Source: Calditerrivibrio sp. (GTDB taxonomy: Bacteria > Chrysiogenota > Deferribacteres > Deferribacterales > Calditerrivibrionaceae). From it: 13,163 bases of DNA. The notes beneath the pieces were generated by a model, which saw nothing but the letters and a program-made list of their open reading frames with translations, made no database searches and had not been told where the DNA came from. Below, in pieces: positions 1 through 7,200 of this stretch. Where the stretch lies: the NCBI GenBank assembly GCA_020217115.1, contig JAIWOA010000104.1, positions 1-13,163 on the forward strand, given 5' to 3'. A program made the translations under genes and the position numbers. Numbering within the stretch: the first letter of the stretch is position 1; the number at the start of each line of letters is the position of its first letter.

Positions 1-155
1 ATGAATTTTTTTACTACTTTGTAGTTGACATCAGCTTCAAGAAGGGCCAATCTGACCTGCTTAATAGCATCTTTTATATTATCTTCAGTAAGTTTAGCTT
101 CTCCACGGATTTTTTTAAAAACCCCCTGGAGTTTCTCATTCAATGCGGCAAACAT
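1..155 (-). CDS. ffh: Signal recognition particle protein Ffh (N-terminal fragment, runs off left edge)
   Basis: Ffh is the GTPase that binds 4.5S RNA and the signal sequences of nascent membrane proteins and delivers ribosomes to the membrane receptor FtsY. Only the first 51 codons are here. Read on the minus strand from the ATG at 155-153, they begin MFAALNEKLQGVFKKIRGEA and continue through VRLALLEADVNYKVV. This is the characteristic start of the Ffh N domain, a four-helix bundle before the GTPase domain. An AAGG Shine-Dalgarno lies 5 bases upstream (161-164) and a promoter about 50 bases upstream. The GTPase and RNA-binding M domains lie outside the window. FtsY and FlhF share the NG fold, but this N-terminal wording is that of Ffh, so the call is firm despite the short fragment. 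Confidence 0.93.
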   Translation of the reverse strand, partial: MFAALNEKLQGVFKKIRGEAKLTEDNIKDAIKQVRLALLEADVNYKVVKKF

Positions 156-199
156 ATTATCCTTATCACCCGCCACGACTTATTTTATTGTGAACGAAC

Positions 200-228
200 C
201 TTATATTGCAAAAAAACATATATGTCAA
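200..228 (-). promoter_or_regulatory. Sigma70-like promoter of ffh
   Basis: On the minus strand a perfect -35 box TTGACA (228-223) is followed after exactly 17 bases by TATAAG (205-200). Transcription would start near 193, leaving an untranslated leader of about 40 bases before the ffh start codon at 155. Position, orientation and spacing all fit. The call rests on consensus match only. Confidence 0.7.
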
Positions 229-368
229 GTAGTTTTTATTGTTTCGTGGTTACTATGTAAAAATGTCACAAATAATTACTAATTTAAAATGTCATATTTA
301 TGATATTCTCCTTCTTGAATTAGATAAGTTTACCGTTGTAGTTACTTGAACGCTGGCTTGGAATTACT

Positions 369-397
369 GGGATTGCTTCGCTTTGCTCGCAATGACC
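369..397. repeat. REP-like intergenic palindromic repeat
   Basis: The sequence has terminal arms ATTGC (372-376) and GCAAT (389-393) around a GC-richer core built from GCTTCGC and TTTGCTCGC. Its minus-strand form opens GTCATTGCGAGC and ends GAAGCAATCCC. This matches in style the dispersed intergenic repeats found in many unrelated bacteria. It stands out from the AT-rich surroundings by composition. Only one copy lies in this window, so repetitiveness cannot be shown here. Confidence 0.6.
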
Positions 398-410
398 TGT
401 ACTACACTAA

Positions 411-430
411 CTCAACACTCAACACTCATA
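411..430. repeat. Short tandem heptamer repeat (CTCAACA)
   Basis: Two exact copies of CTCAACA (411-417 and 418-424) are followed by a partial third copy, CTCATA. It sits about 15 bases from the palindromic repeat, so the two may be parts of one mobile intergenic unit. It lies well away from both start codons, so it is unlikely to switch a gene on and off. Confidence 0.55.
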
Positions 431-484
431 AAGACAAGGGGGATATAACTATTGTGACCTGCCTTTGAAAACTGAATACCTGTT

Positions 485-1801
485 TTAACCCATTTTCATC
501 CTGGCATATTTTATGGCTTCGTCTCTATTTCTAATTATCCCTGATACTAATTTAAAATGTATCTCACCCAACACTTCTCCAAGCCGTGCATCTTTTTTAT
601 ATCCCATTGAAAGTAGATCATCCCCACTTATGAGGTATTTCTTTGAAAAATCAAGCTTTTTACTATATTCAATGACTTTGTCTATGGTTTTATAAAACTC
701 CAAATTATCCCTCCCCTTTGATCTGGCATCTGCTATTGAGATATCGATCAGTTTATTTAGTATCTTATAATTTTCATAAACAAATTTGTATAATGTGGCA
801 TCTGTTACCCCATTTATAGCATATTGCCTTATAACACCATGTTTTTTTACTATAGTGGAGATCTCCTTTATCATTTTATTGGGATATGAAAGCCTTTTCA
901 GTATCTTTTCTGTAAATTTTTCACTTACAAGTTCATGGCCAACAAATTTCCCAAAAGTCTCCTTATATCTTTCATCCCCCTTACCCACATCGTGTAGTAG
1001 TGAAGCGATAATTATAGATAGTCTATCTTGATCTGTCTGGTAATTTTCTGATAATTTATGGGTGATCTTTGTCACTGATAAACTGTGTTCAATGGCATCC
1101 TCCAGATGGTTCTTACCACCAGATAGGCCATCAAGCCCTTTAAGCTCTGGAAAAATTATGTAAAGCACTGCTAAATCTTTCATTAATTTTAGTGTTTTGT
1201 AACAATTCTGACAAAGAAATAGATGATTTAATTCCTTATTTACCCTTTCTGATGGAATGCTTATGAGTAGATCTTTTTCCAGAAAAATTTTTTCAAGGGT
1301 ATCATGCTCTATTCCAAACCCCAATTCAGACATAAACCTGAATCCCCTTAATATCCTTAGAGGATCGTCAATGAAAGAATTTTCGTAAACCATTCTGATG
1401 ACTTTCCTCTCTATATCTGAAGGATCTCCAATAATCCCATCGTTAAAATGTATTGCAAGGTTGTTTATTGTAAAATCTCTTCTGTTCAGATCTTCCCCTA
1501 TTGTTTCCCCCCGCAATTTTGAAATATCAACGGTTACATCATTTTTTACAATCCTTATATTATCTTTAAAGTCTACCGCAGTTCCTTTTAAAAATTTATT
1601 TAATTTTTTAGCAAAATCCCTGTATTCGATCCCTTCTGCCACCACATCTATATCTTTTATCTCTCTGTTTAATAGTATATCCCTTACAAATCCACCCACA
1701 AAATAGAATCTGGAATAATGATTGTGAAAAAAATCGAAAAAGATCTCCTTCAATGGAAAGTTTATATTATCTAATTGGGTCAATATCTGTGACTTATTCA
1801 T
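485..1801 (-). CDS. CCA tRNA nucleotidyltransferase / poly(A) polymerase family protein with HD domain
   Basis: This is a class II nucleotidyltransferase, the family that adds CCA to tRNA 3' ends or polyadenylates RNA in the cytoplasm. The head domain shows the VGGFVRD motif (residues 35-41) with the metal-binding Asp pair in KDIDVV (Asp50, Asp52). RRDFTIN follows at 107-113 and the neck-domain motif DPLRILR at 146-152. ERVNKE (about 185-190) matches the later conserved helix. A C-terminal HD domain follows, with His239, the LLHDVGKG motif (His270, Asp271) and His289, as in enzymes that also carry phosphatase or phosphodiesterase activity. The 438-residue length suits this type. The start is set by AAAAGGAG a few bases upstream. 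Some phyla split the job into separate CC-adding and A-adding enzymes, and sequence reading alone cannot decide which this is, so no symbol is given. Confidence 0.88.
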   Translation of the reverse strand: MNKSQILTQLDNINFPLKEIFFDFFHNHYSRFYFVGGFVRDILLNREIKDIDVVAEGIEYRDFAKKLNKFLKGTAVDFKDNIRIVKNDVTVDISKLRGETIGEDLNRRDFTINNLAIHFNDGIIGDPSDIERKVIRMVYENSFIDDPLRILRGFRFMSELGFGIEHDTLEKIFLEKDLLISIPSERVNKELNHLFLCQNCYKTLKLMKDLAVLYIIFPELKGLDGLSGGKNHLEDAIEHSLSVTKITHKLSENYQTDQDRLSIIIASLLHDVGKGDERYKETFGKFVGHELVSEKFTEKILKRLSYPNKMIKEISTIVKKHGVIRQYAINGVTDATLYKFVYENYKILNKLIDISIADARSKGRDNLEFYKTIDKVIEYSKKLDFSKKYLISGDDLLSMGYKKDARLGEVLGEIHFKLVSGIIRNRDEAIKYARMKMG

Positions 1802-1852
1802 TAAAAAATCTCCTTTTAAAACTCTATTAAACCTTTAATATTCAGTTCTATA

Positions 1853-1882
1853 TTGACATAACTACAATTTTCACAGTAAAAT
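1853..1882 (+). promoter_or_regulatory. Sigma70-like promoter of the yfcE-to-lipoprotein operon
   Basis: A perfect -35 box TTGACA (1853-1858) is followed after 18 bases by TAAAAT (1877-1882). Transcription would start near 1889, giving a leader of about 34 bases before the ATG at 1923. It lies in the divergent gap with cca and is the only strong promoter I see ahead of the long plus-strand gene run. Confidence 0.62.
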
Positions 1883-1906
1883 ACAACAGTGCAGCCAAAC
1901 ATTTTT

Positions 1907-1919
1907 ACTCCTCAGGAGT
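1907..1919 (+). promoter_or_regulatory. Ribosome binding site inside a small hairpin
   Basis: ACTCC (1907-1911) and GGAGT (1915-1919) form a perfect 5-bp stem with a 3-base loop. The AGGAG Shine-Dalgarno of the downstream phosphoesterase (1914-1918) lies almost wholly in the right arm, 4 bases before its ATG. The stem is short, so any effect on translation is uncertain. Confidence 0.4.
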
Positions 1920-1922
1920 GCT

Positions 1923-2396
1923 ATGAAAATACTTATTATATCAGATACTCATATCAATTCAATAAGAAATCTTCACCCAAAGGTTATTTCCGAAATAAAA
2001 AATTCTGATGCTGTAATTCATGCTGGAGATATTGTTGGAGAGATTGCCTACAGGGAGATAAAGTCTATATCCAGAAAACTTTATGCAGTTCGTGGTAATA
2101 TGGATATCCTTACAGATGAACTGGAAAGGAAAATTACCTTTAATATTTATGATAAAAAAATTTCAGTTTGCCATGGTGACATCTACAACGATATCTACAA
2201 TGGTCTATTGTATGATTTTGTAGATTCTAATATTATTATTTTTGGACATACTCACCATCCATATTCAAAAATTATTGGTAAACAGCACCTTATAAATCCG
2301 GGAAGTACTTCAAAAAATAGGTGGAAAAATAAAAAATCCTATGTTATTCTTGAATTTACATTTGAAAATTATACTGTGAATTTTTTTGAAATATGA
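1923..2396 (+). CDS. YfcE/MJ0936-type metallophosphoesterase
   Basis: A small cytoplasmic phosphodiesterase of the calcineurin-like fold. All metal-binding motifs of the family are present in order: SDTH (Asp8, His10), HAGDI (Asp36), RGNMD (Asn59), CHGD (His84) and the closing GHTH (His109, His111), followed by INPGS. At 157 residues it is the usual length for the YfcE group, which hydrolyses artificial phosphodiesters and has no agreed natural substrate. It is the first gene after the promoter at 1853 and is 19 bp ahead of the FAD oxidoreductase. Its place at the head of a heme/quinone operon gives no evident functional hint. The family call is secure; the substrate is unknown. Confidence 0.88.
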   Translation: MKILIISDTHINSIRNLHPKVISEIKNSDAVIHAGDIVGEIAYREIKSISRKLYAVRGNMDILTDELERKITFNIYDKKISVCHGDIYNDIYNGLLYDFVDSNIIIFGHTHHPYSKIIGKQHLINPGSTSKNRWKNKKSYVILEFTFENYTVNFFEI

Positions 2397-2415
2397 CTTT
2401 TAGGGGTGTATCTGG

Positions 2416-3759
2416 ATGAAGGTAGCAATTGTTGGAGCTGGAAGTGCCGGTATGTTTGCCGCTTTTAAGCTTGCAGGTATTGATGGTATTGAAGTCGATC
2501 TTTTTGATAAGGGTAATAGCATTGAGAATAGGAGCAGAGCTGAAGTCATGTCTGGCTTTGGTGGAGCTGGAGCTTTTTCTGATGGGAAGCTTACACTAAC
2601 TACAGAATTTGGTGGATGGCTTACAGATTTTTTTGATGAGAGGGTTTTATCTGAACTGATTGATGAAGCTGATGAGATATGGAGAAATTTCTCATCAATA
2701 AATAATCTTGATAGTTCTCAAAATTATGAAAAGATAAAGGATCTCGAATATTTGTGCTCGAGGCATAACCTCAGATTGTACAGCGCTAAAATAAGGCATC
2801 TGGGTACAGATAACTGTCTTCTGGCAATAAAAAATATTCAACAGTACCTTACAGATTCAAAAAATATTAATATTTTTTACAACACACCAATTTCAGAGAT
2901 CATTATAGAGAACAATTCCATCAAAGGTATCATAGATTCTAATGGAGTAAAAAGGTATTATGATTTTGTAATTCTGGCTGTTGGTAGAAGTGGGAACCAT
3001 TGGATGCAGGAGATAGTAGAGAGATATTCCATAGGTTCATCTATAAATCCAGTAGATATTGGGGTTAGGGTTGAAATACCCCGTTCGATATCCGATAGTT
3101 TTACAGATTATCTATATGAATTTAAAATAAAATATTACACCTCTGAATTTGAGGATGAAGTTAGAACCTTTTGTGTAAATCCGGGTGGTTTTATAGCCAT
3201 GGAGAGAAATGAAAATAACCTCGTGACAGTCAATGGGCATTCCTACAAAAATAAAAAGAGTAACAATACCAATTTTGCCCTTCTTGTTTCCACTAGATTT
3301 ACAGAGCCTTTCAGAGAACCTGTTAAATATGGTCAATACATCGCTTATCTGGCGAATATGTTGAGTGGTGGCGGTATTATAGTGCAGCGATTTGGTGACC
3401 TTTTACGTGGAAGGAGATCTACAGAGAGTAGAATAAGAAAAAACTTTGTTCAGCCTACTTTGAAAGATGCGATGCCGGGGGATCTATCCTTTGTATTGCC
3501 CTACAGGTACCTTGCTAATATAAAAGAGACGATTTTTGCCCTTGACAAAGTTATGCCAGGTATGGCTGACCCGAATACTCTTCTCTACGGGATAGAGGCA
3601 AAATTCTATTCCCTCAGAATAGATATAGATGGGAATATGAGATCAAAGAGTATAGAAAATCTCTACTGTATTGGTGATGGAGCTGGTATTACAAGGGGTA
3701 TAATACAGGCATCTGTATCAGGGATTGTTGCTGCAAATGATATATTAAATAGAAAATAG
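2416..3759 (+). CDS. FAD-dependent oxidoreductase, uncharacterised COG2509-type
   Basis: The protein opens with a dinucleotide-binding Rossmann motif, VGAGSAG (residues 6-12), and contains SGFGGAGAFSDGKL (about 46-59), a signature of an uncharacterised family of predicted FAD-dependent dehydrogenases. A second nucleotide-binding stretch, VILAVGRSG, lies near residue 190. The C-terminus has the FAD-contacting IGDGAGITRGI typical of two-domain flavoproteins. There is no signal peptide or membrane segment, so it is probably cytoplasmic. AGGGG lies 9 bases before the ATG. The gene sits 16 bp upstream of hemE in the same operon, so a redox role connected to tetrapyrroles or quinones is possible, but nothing in the sequence proves it. 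It lacks the overall look of HemY/HemG protoporphyrinogen oxidases. Confidence 0.82.
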   Translation: MKVAIVGAGSAGMFAAFKLAGIDGIEVDLFDKGNSIENRSRAEVMSGFGGAGAFSDGKLTLTTEFGGWLTDFFDERVLSELIDEADEIWRNFSSINNLDSSQNYEKIKDLEYLCSRHNLRLYSAKIRHLGTDNCLLAIKNIQQYLTDSKNINIFYNTPISEIIIENNSIKGIIDSNGVKRYYDFVILAVGRSGNHWMQEIVERYSIGSSINPVDIGVRVEIPRSISDSFTDYLYEFKIKYYTSEFEDEVRTFCVNPGGFIAMERNENNLVTVNGHSYKNKKSNNTNFALLVSTRFTEPFREPVKYGQYIAYLANMLSGGGIIVQRFGDLLRGRRSTESRIRKNFVQPTLKDAMPGDLSFVLPYRYLANIKETIFALDKVMPGMADPNTLLYGIEAKFYSLRIDIDGNMRSKSIENLYCIGDGAGITRGIIQASVSGIVAANDILNRK

Positions 3760-3775
3760 AACTGGAGATAATTTG

Positions 3776-4783
3776 ATGAATGAACTACTTTTAAAAACCC
3801 TCAATGGCGAGAAGAGCGATAGACCCCCTGTATGGTTAATGAGGCAGGCCGGGAGGTATATGGCAGAGTATATGGAAGTGAGAAAAAAAGTAACTTTTCT
3901 TGAGCTTTGTAAAACTCCAGAACTTGCTGCAAAAGTTACTCATCAGCCTGTTGATATCCTTGGGGTAGATGCTGCGATACTTTTTTCAGATATTTTGATC
4001 CCTGTAGAACCTATGGGGGTTAATCTTGATTTTAATCCAGCCCCTGTCATCTCTTCCCCTATTAGAAGTTTGAAAGAGGCTGAAGATCTAAAGATAGTTG
4101 AGCCTGAAAGGGACCTGAAATTTGTTATCGAAACAGTAAAATTGCTGGTCAGGGATCTAAAAGTTCCCCTTATAGGATTTTCTGGTGCACCCTTTACCCT
4201 TGCCTGCTATATGGTGGAGGGTGGAGGGAGTAAAAATTTTATTGAGATAAAAAAAGTTATGCTTAGCAAGGAGAAAACCTATTCTGTATTAATGGAAAAA
4301 CTGACCCTTAGCACTATAAAATATCTGCAATCTCAAATTGACAACGGTTGTCCTGTGGTTCAGATATTTGATACATGGGCCGGAATACTTTCACCTAGGG
4401 AGTATGAGGAATTTGTCTTCCCCTATGTTAACGAGCTGATAAATAATCTTAAAAATGCTCATGTTATCTACTTTGCAAAGGATAGTGCAACTTTTTATAA
4501 AATTATAAAAAAACTCAACTGTTCTGGTATAGGTGTGGACTGGAAGATCGATCTTGATGATGCAAATGATCTGCTCGGGAATAGATTTATTCTACAGGGG
4601 AATCTTGATCCAGTTTCCCTTTTTGCTGATAGAGATACCATAAAAAGGATGACTAAGTGCATTCTGGAAAAAGGGAAAAGAGCTAAAGGGCATATTTTTA
4701 ATCTCGGGCATGGTATATTACCGGAAACACCTGTAGAGAATGTAAAATATTTAGTAAATCTGGTGAAGGGTATAGATGAGTAA
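3776..4783 (+). CDS. hemE: Uroporphyrinogen decarboxylase
   Basis: HemE removes four acetate carboxyl groups from uroporphyrinogen III to give coproporphyrinogen III in the cytoplasm. The N-terminal signature PPVWLMRQAGRYM (residues 18-29) carries the two substrate-binding arginines (Arg23, Arg27), and FSDIL (70-74) holds the key active-site Asp72. CYMVEGGGSKNF and the late NLGHGILPETP motif, with its conserved His, complete the family pattern. The 335-residue length is normal. I chose the ATG at 3776 over the in-frame TTG just before it: GGAG at 3764-3767 is then 8 bases away, and family members usually begin with a similar MN-LLL start. The 3' end overlaps hemH by 8 bases, which suggests translational coupling. 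Confidence 0.97.
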   Translation: MNELLLKTLNGEKSDRPPVWLMRQAGRYMAEYMEVRKKVTFLELCKTPELAAKVTHQPVDILGVDAAILFSDILIPVEPMGVNLDFNPAPVISSPIRSLKEAEDLKIVEPERDLKFVIETVKLLVRDLKVPLIGFSGAPFTLACYMVEGGGSKNFIEIKKVMLSKEKTYSVLMEKLTLSTIKYLQSQIDNGCPVVQIFDTWAGILSPREYEEFVFPYVNELINNLKNAHVIYFAKDSATFYKIIKKLNCSGIGVDWKIDLDDANDLLGNRFILQGNLDPVSLFADRDTIKRMTKCILEKGKRAKGHIFNLGHGILPETPVENVKYLVNLVKGIDE

Positions 4784-5732
4784 AGATTTTTTGTATGTAA
4801 TGTATATGGGTGGGCCTGATTCTTTAGACTCGATAGAGCCTTTTTTGTATAATCTTTTTACAGATAGAAAAATAATAGATTTTGGTATAGGGGAGTTGCC
4901 ACAAAAATTGCTGGCAAAAATCATATCGAAGAGGAGGAGCAGGAAGATTGCCCCAGAATATGAAAAGATGGGGGGAGGCTCTCCGCAGTTAAAAATTCTG
5001 GAATCTTTGCTACAAAAGGTATCGATGCTGTATCTGGATAAAAATGGTAGAGATTTATCCTATGCCATTGGGATGTGTTATTACCATCCATACATAAGTG
5101 ATACTGTAAAGATGATATATTCTGACAATTACGATAAAATATTTGTGATGACCATGTACCCTCAATACTCCTACACTACAAGCGGGAGCTGTTTTTCAAG
5201 ATTTTTTGATAGTATAAACCTGAAGCCTGTTAATCGAGCATTTAAAGTAATTCCCCATTGGCATCTAAATGATAGCTACAATAGGTGCCTGATATCGAGA
5301 ATTCTTGAAAAATCAAGGGGATTTGAAAAGGGTATAAGTGATATCCATCTGCTTTTTTCTGCACACTCATTACCTTTTTATACAGTCGAAAAGGGGGATG
5401 TCTATACAAAGCATATTGAAGAACAGGTTAATTATATTGTTAAAGAGGTGAGACCAAAGTCGTTTTCCATATCTTATCAGAGTAAAGCTGGCAGGATGAA
5501 GTGGCTTGAACCTTCCACAAAGGATGAGATAGATAGGCTGGCAAGGGATGGTTACAAAAATGTTCTGGTTTTGCCAATATCTTTTGTCTCTGATCATATA
5601 GAGACTTTAATTGAAATCGATGAACAGTATATACCATACGCAGCTTCAAAGGGGTTAAACTGTAAAAGGGTTGATAGCCTCAATGATTCAGAGGATTTTG
5701 CCAGATCTATTCTGGATATAATAGAGGGATGA
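4776..5732 (+). CDS. hemH: Ferrochelatase
   Basis: HemH inserts ferrous iron into a porphyrin in the last steps of heme synthesis. The protein has the family pattern MGGPDSLDSIEPFL near the start (residues 11-24) and GGGSP (66-70). The catalytic histidine lies in LLFSAHSLP (His197), SYQSKAGRMKWLEPST follows at 233-248, and the metal-site glutamate lies in ISFVSDHIETLIEID (Glu276). At 318 residues it is a compact bacterial form with no C-terminal iron-sulfur extension and no membrane anchor. The coproporphyrin-dependent form uses the same fold, but the partner enzyme HemQ is not in the window, so the exact porphyrin substrate is left open. The start overlaps the hemE stop by 8 bases; the end overlaps ubiA by 4. 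Confidence 0.96.
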   Translation: MSKDFLYVMYMGGPDSLDSIEPFLYNLFTDRKIIDFGIGELPQKLLAKIISKRRSRKIAPEYEKMGGGSPQLKILESLLQKVSMLYLDKNGRDLSYAIGMCYYHPYISDTVKMIYSDNYDKIFVMTMYPQYSYTTSGSCFSRFFDSINLKPVNRAFKVIPHWHLNDSYNRCLISRILEKSRGFEKGISDIHLLFSAHSLPFYTVEKGDVYTKHIEEQVNYIVKEVRPKSFSISYQSKAGRMKWLEPSTKDEIDRLARDGYKNVLVLPISFVSDHIETLIEIDEQYIPYAASKGLNCKRVDSLNDSEDFARSILDIIEG

Positions 5733-6592
5733 TGGAAAAACTAAAAAATTTTTTAAGGATGATAAAGTTTGAACATTCAATTTTTGCTCTCCCATTTGCT
5801 TTTACAGGTGCATTTATTGCTGCTGGTGGGGTGCCATCTGTAAAGGATATCTTTTGGATTGTTGTGGCTATGGTTGGGGCAAGAAGCGGTGCAATGGGGT
5901 TAAATAGACTTATAGATGCTGAAATAGATAGAGAAAATCCGAGAACTGCGAGTAGGGAGATCCCAGCTGGTAAGATCAGCAAGAGGGAAGCAATATTTTA
6001 TATAATTATCTCCTTTGCAATATATGAGTTTGCAACATATTCCCTCAATAAGTTGAGTTTTATACTTTCCCCCATTCCGATTCTGATTTTTATATTATAT
6101 TCCTACACCAAAAGGTTTACTGCATTGTGCCATGTTGTTCTGGGTATTGCCCTGGGCCTTGCACCAATTGGTGCCTATGTTGCAATTCTTGGTAGAGTAG
6201 ATCTGCCGATAGTGGTACTTGGTATGGGTGTTTTATTCTGGGTAGCAGGATTTGATATTATTTATGCGATACAGGACATCGATTATGATAGAAATAAGGG
6301 GCTGTTTTCAATACCGAGATTTCTTGGGGTAAATGGTTCCCTTTATGCCGCAAGATTTTTTCATATTGTTGCTTTTATTATGTTTCTTAGTGTAAAAGTA
6401 TTACAACCTCTTGGCTTGTTTTACCTTTTAGGCGTTGTAGGTTCTGGATTTTTTATGATTTATGAACATTACATCATAAGGGGAGCAGATCTTAAAAAGC
6501 TTGATATTGCATTTTTTAATATAAATGCTTATATAAGTATTGTTATTTTTATTTTTACAATGTTAGATATATATTACAGGAGATTGTTTTGA
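5729..6592 (+). CDS. UbiA-family prenyltransferase for quinone synthesis (MqnP/UbiA-like)
   Basis: An integral membrane enzyme that attaches a polyprenyl chain to an aromatic acid. The first Asp-rich motif NRLIDAEIDRENPRT (residues 59-73) and the second, DIIYAIQDIDYD (176-187), both bind Mg-diphosphate and are intact. FEHSIFALPFA near the N-terminus is typical of the 4-hydroxybenzoate/futalosine-route group. About eight or nine hydrophobic segments are visible. Pairing with ubiX directly downstream means the prenylated product is probably decarboxylated by a UbiD enzyme encoded elsewhere. In anaerobic phyla this set often serves futalosine-derived menaquinone, but 4-hydroxybenzoate is not excluded. 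Two ATG codons lie in tandem (5729 and 5732). The first overlaps the hemH stop as ATGA; the second is slightly better spaced from GAGGG at 5724-5728. Confidence 0.9.
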   Translation: MMEKLKNFLRMIKFEHSIFALPFAFTGAFIAAGGVPSVKDIFWIVVAMVGARSGAMGLNRLIDAEIDRENPRTASREIPAGKISKREAIFYIIISFAIYEFATYSLNKLSFILSPIPILIFILYSYTKRFTALCHVVLGIALGLAPIGAYVAILGRVDLPIVVLGMGVLFWVAGFDIIYAIQDIDYDRNKGLFSIPRFLGVNGSLYAARFFHIVAFIMFLSVKVLQPLGLFYLLGVVGSGFFMIYEHYIIRGADLKKLDIAFFNINAYISIVIFIFTMLDIYYRRLF

Positions 6593-7200
6593 AAATATTT
6601 CTGGGAATTACAGGAGCAAGTGGAGCTTTATATGGTTTGAAGCTTATAAATGAGCTCAATAAAAAAAGAGATGTGGAGTTACATATATCCATCACTCAAG
6701 ATGGGGTAACAAATATAAATCTTGAAACAGATCTAAAGCTTAATACTCCATTTGAAATAGTGGAAAAGCTTTCTTTGAATATTAATAAAACCTTTGTTTA
6801 CGATGTTAGAGATTTTGCCGCCAGACCCTCCAGTGGTTCCTTCAAGATAGACAAATACATTATATGTCCAGCTTCTATGGGTTTTGTAGGTAGGGTATCT
6901 GCTGGGGTCAGTTCCAACCTTCTGGAAAGGGTTTCTGATGTAGCTTTAAAGGAAAATAGGGATTTGGTGGTGGTTTTCAGGGAAGCTCCACTAAATCAGA
7001 TACACCTTGAAAATCTTCTTAAATTAAGTAGAGCTGGGGCAAAAATAATTCCTGCTGCCCCTGCATTTTATCATAAGCCAAATAGCATAGAAGATTTAGT
7101 TTTATTTGTAGTTGGAAAAATTTTTGATATAATAGATATAGAACATGAGCTTTTTCAGAGATGGGGTGCCGGCTATGAAAATGGTATGCAAAAGATGTAA
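6589..7200 (+). CDS. ubiX: Flavin prenyltransferase UbiX
   Basis: UbiX joins a dimethylallyl group to FMN to make prenyl-FMN, the cofactor of UbiD decarboxylases. It is not itself the decarboxylase. Visible motifs are the FMN-binding ITGASGALYG (residues 7-16), ICPASMGFVGRVSAG, the conserved REAPL (Arg131-Glu132), IHLENLL with Glu141, PAFY (Tyr161) and the C-terminal FQRWG (Arg191). The likely start is TTG at 6589, inside the ubiA stop (TTGA overlap), with AGGAG at 6578-6582 six bases ahead. It gives the normal family start MKIFLGITGASG, and no ATG nearby would keep that motif. The last 9 codons (GYENGMQKM), just after the RW motif, overlap the next gene's reading frame. Confidence 0.95.
   Translation: MKIFLGITGASGALYGLKLINELNKKRDVELHISITQDGVTNINLETDLKLNTPFEIVEKLSLNINKTFVYDVRDFAARPSSGSFKIDKYIICPASMGFVGRVSAGVSSNLLERVSDVALKENRDLVVVFREAPLNQIHLENLLKLSRAGAKIIPAAPAFYHKPNSIEDLVLFVVGKIFDIIDIEHELFQRWGAGYENGMQKM

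Larger units (their letters stand above)
156..484. other. Intergenic region between ffh and cca
   Basis: This 329-bp stretch carries no credible gene. The ffh promoter fills the left part. Positions 241-360 are AT-rich and show nothing recognisable. Positions 361-430 hold a GC-richer palindromic repeat and a short heptamer repeat, listed separately. Both flanking genes are on the minus strand, so the 3' end of the cca transcript must lie here, but I see no classic hairpin followed by a T run in that direction. Confidence 0.6.

Noticed and set aside
25..282. Plus-strand open frame of 85 codons at the left edge
   Set aside because: It is antisense to the ffh start and its promoter; the minus-strand reading gives an unmistakable Ffh N-terminus.
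265..325. Strong GAAGGAG on the minus strand followed by an ATG
   Set aside because: The frame closes after three codons (M-T-F-stop); at most a decayed remnant.
393..461. Direct repeat TGACCTG at 393-399 and 455-461, as if flanking a small insertion
   Set aside because: A 7-base match within a few hundred bases is expected by chance, and the enclosed sequence has no terminal inverted repeats.
7145..7174. Longer start for the zinc-ribbon gene
   Set aside because: It would overlap ubiX by 56 bases and add residues unlike a zinc-ribbon N-terminus; the ATG at 7175 has suitable spacing to GGGG.
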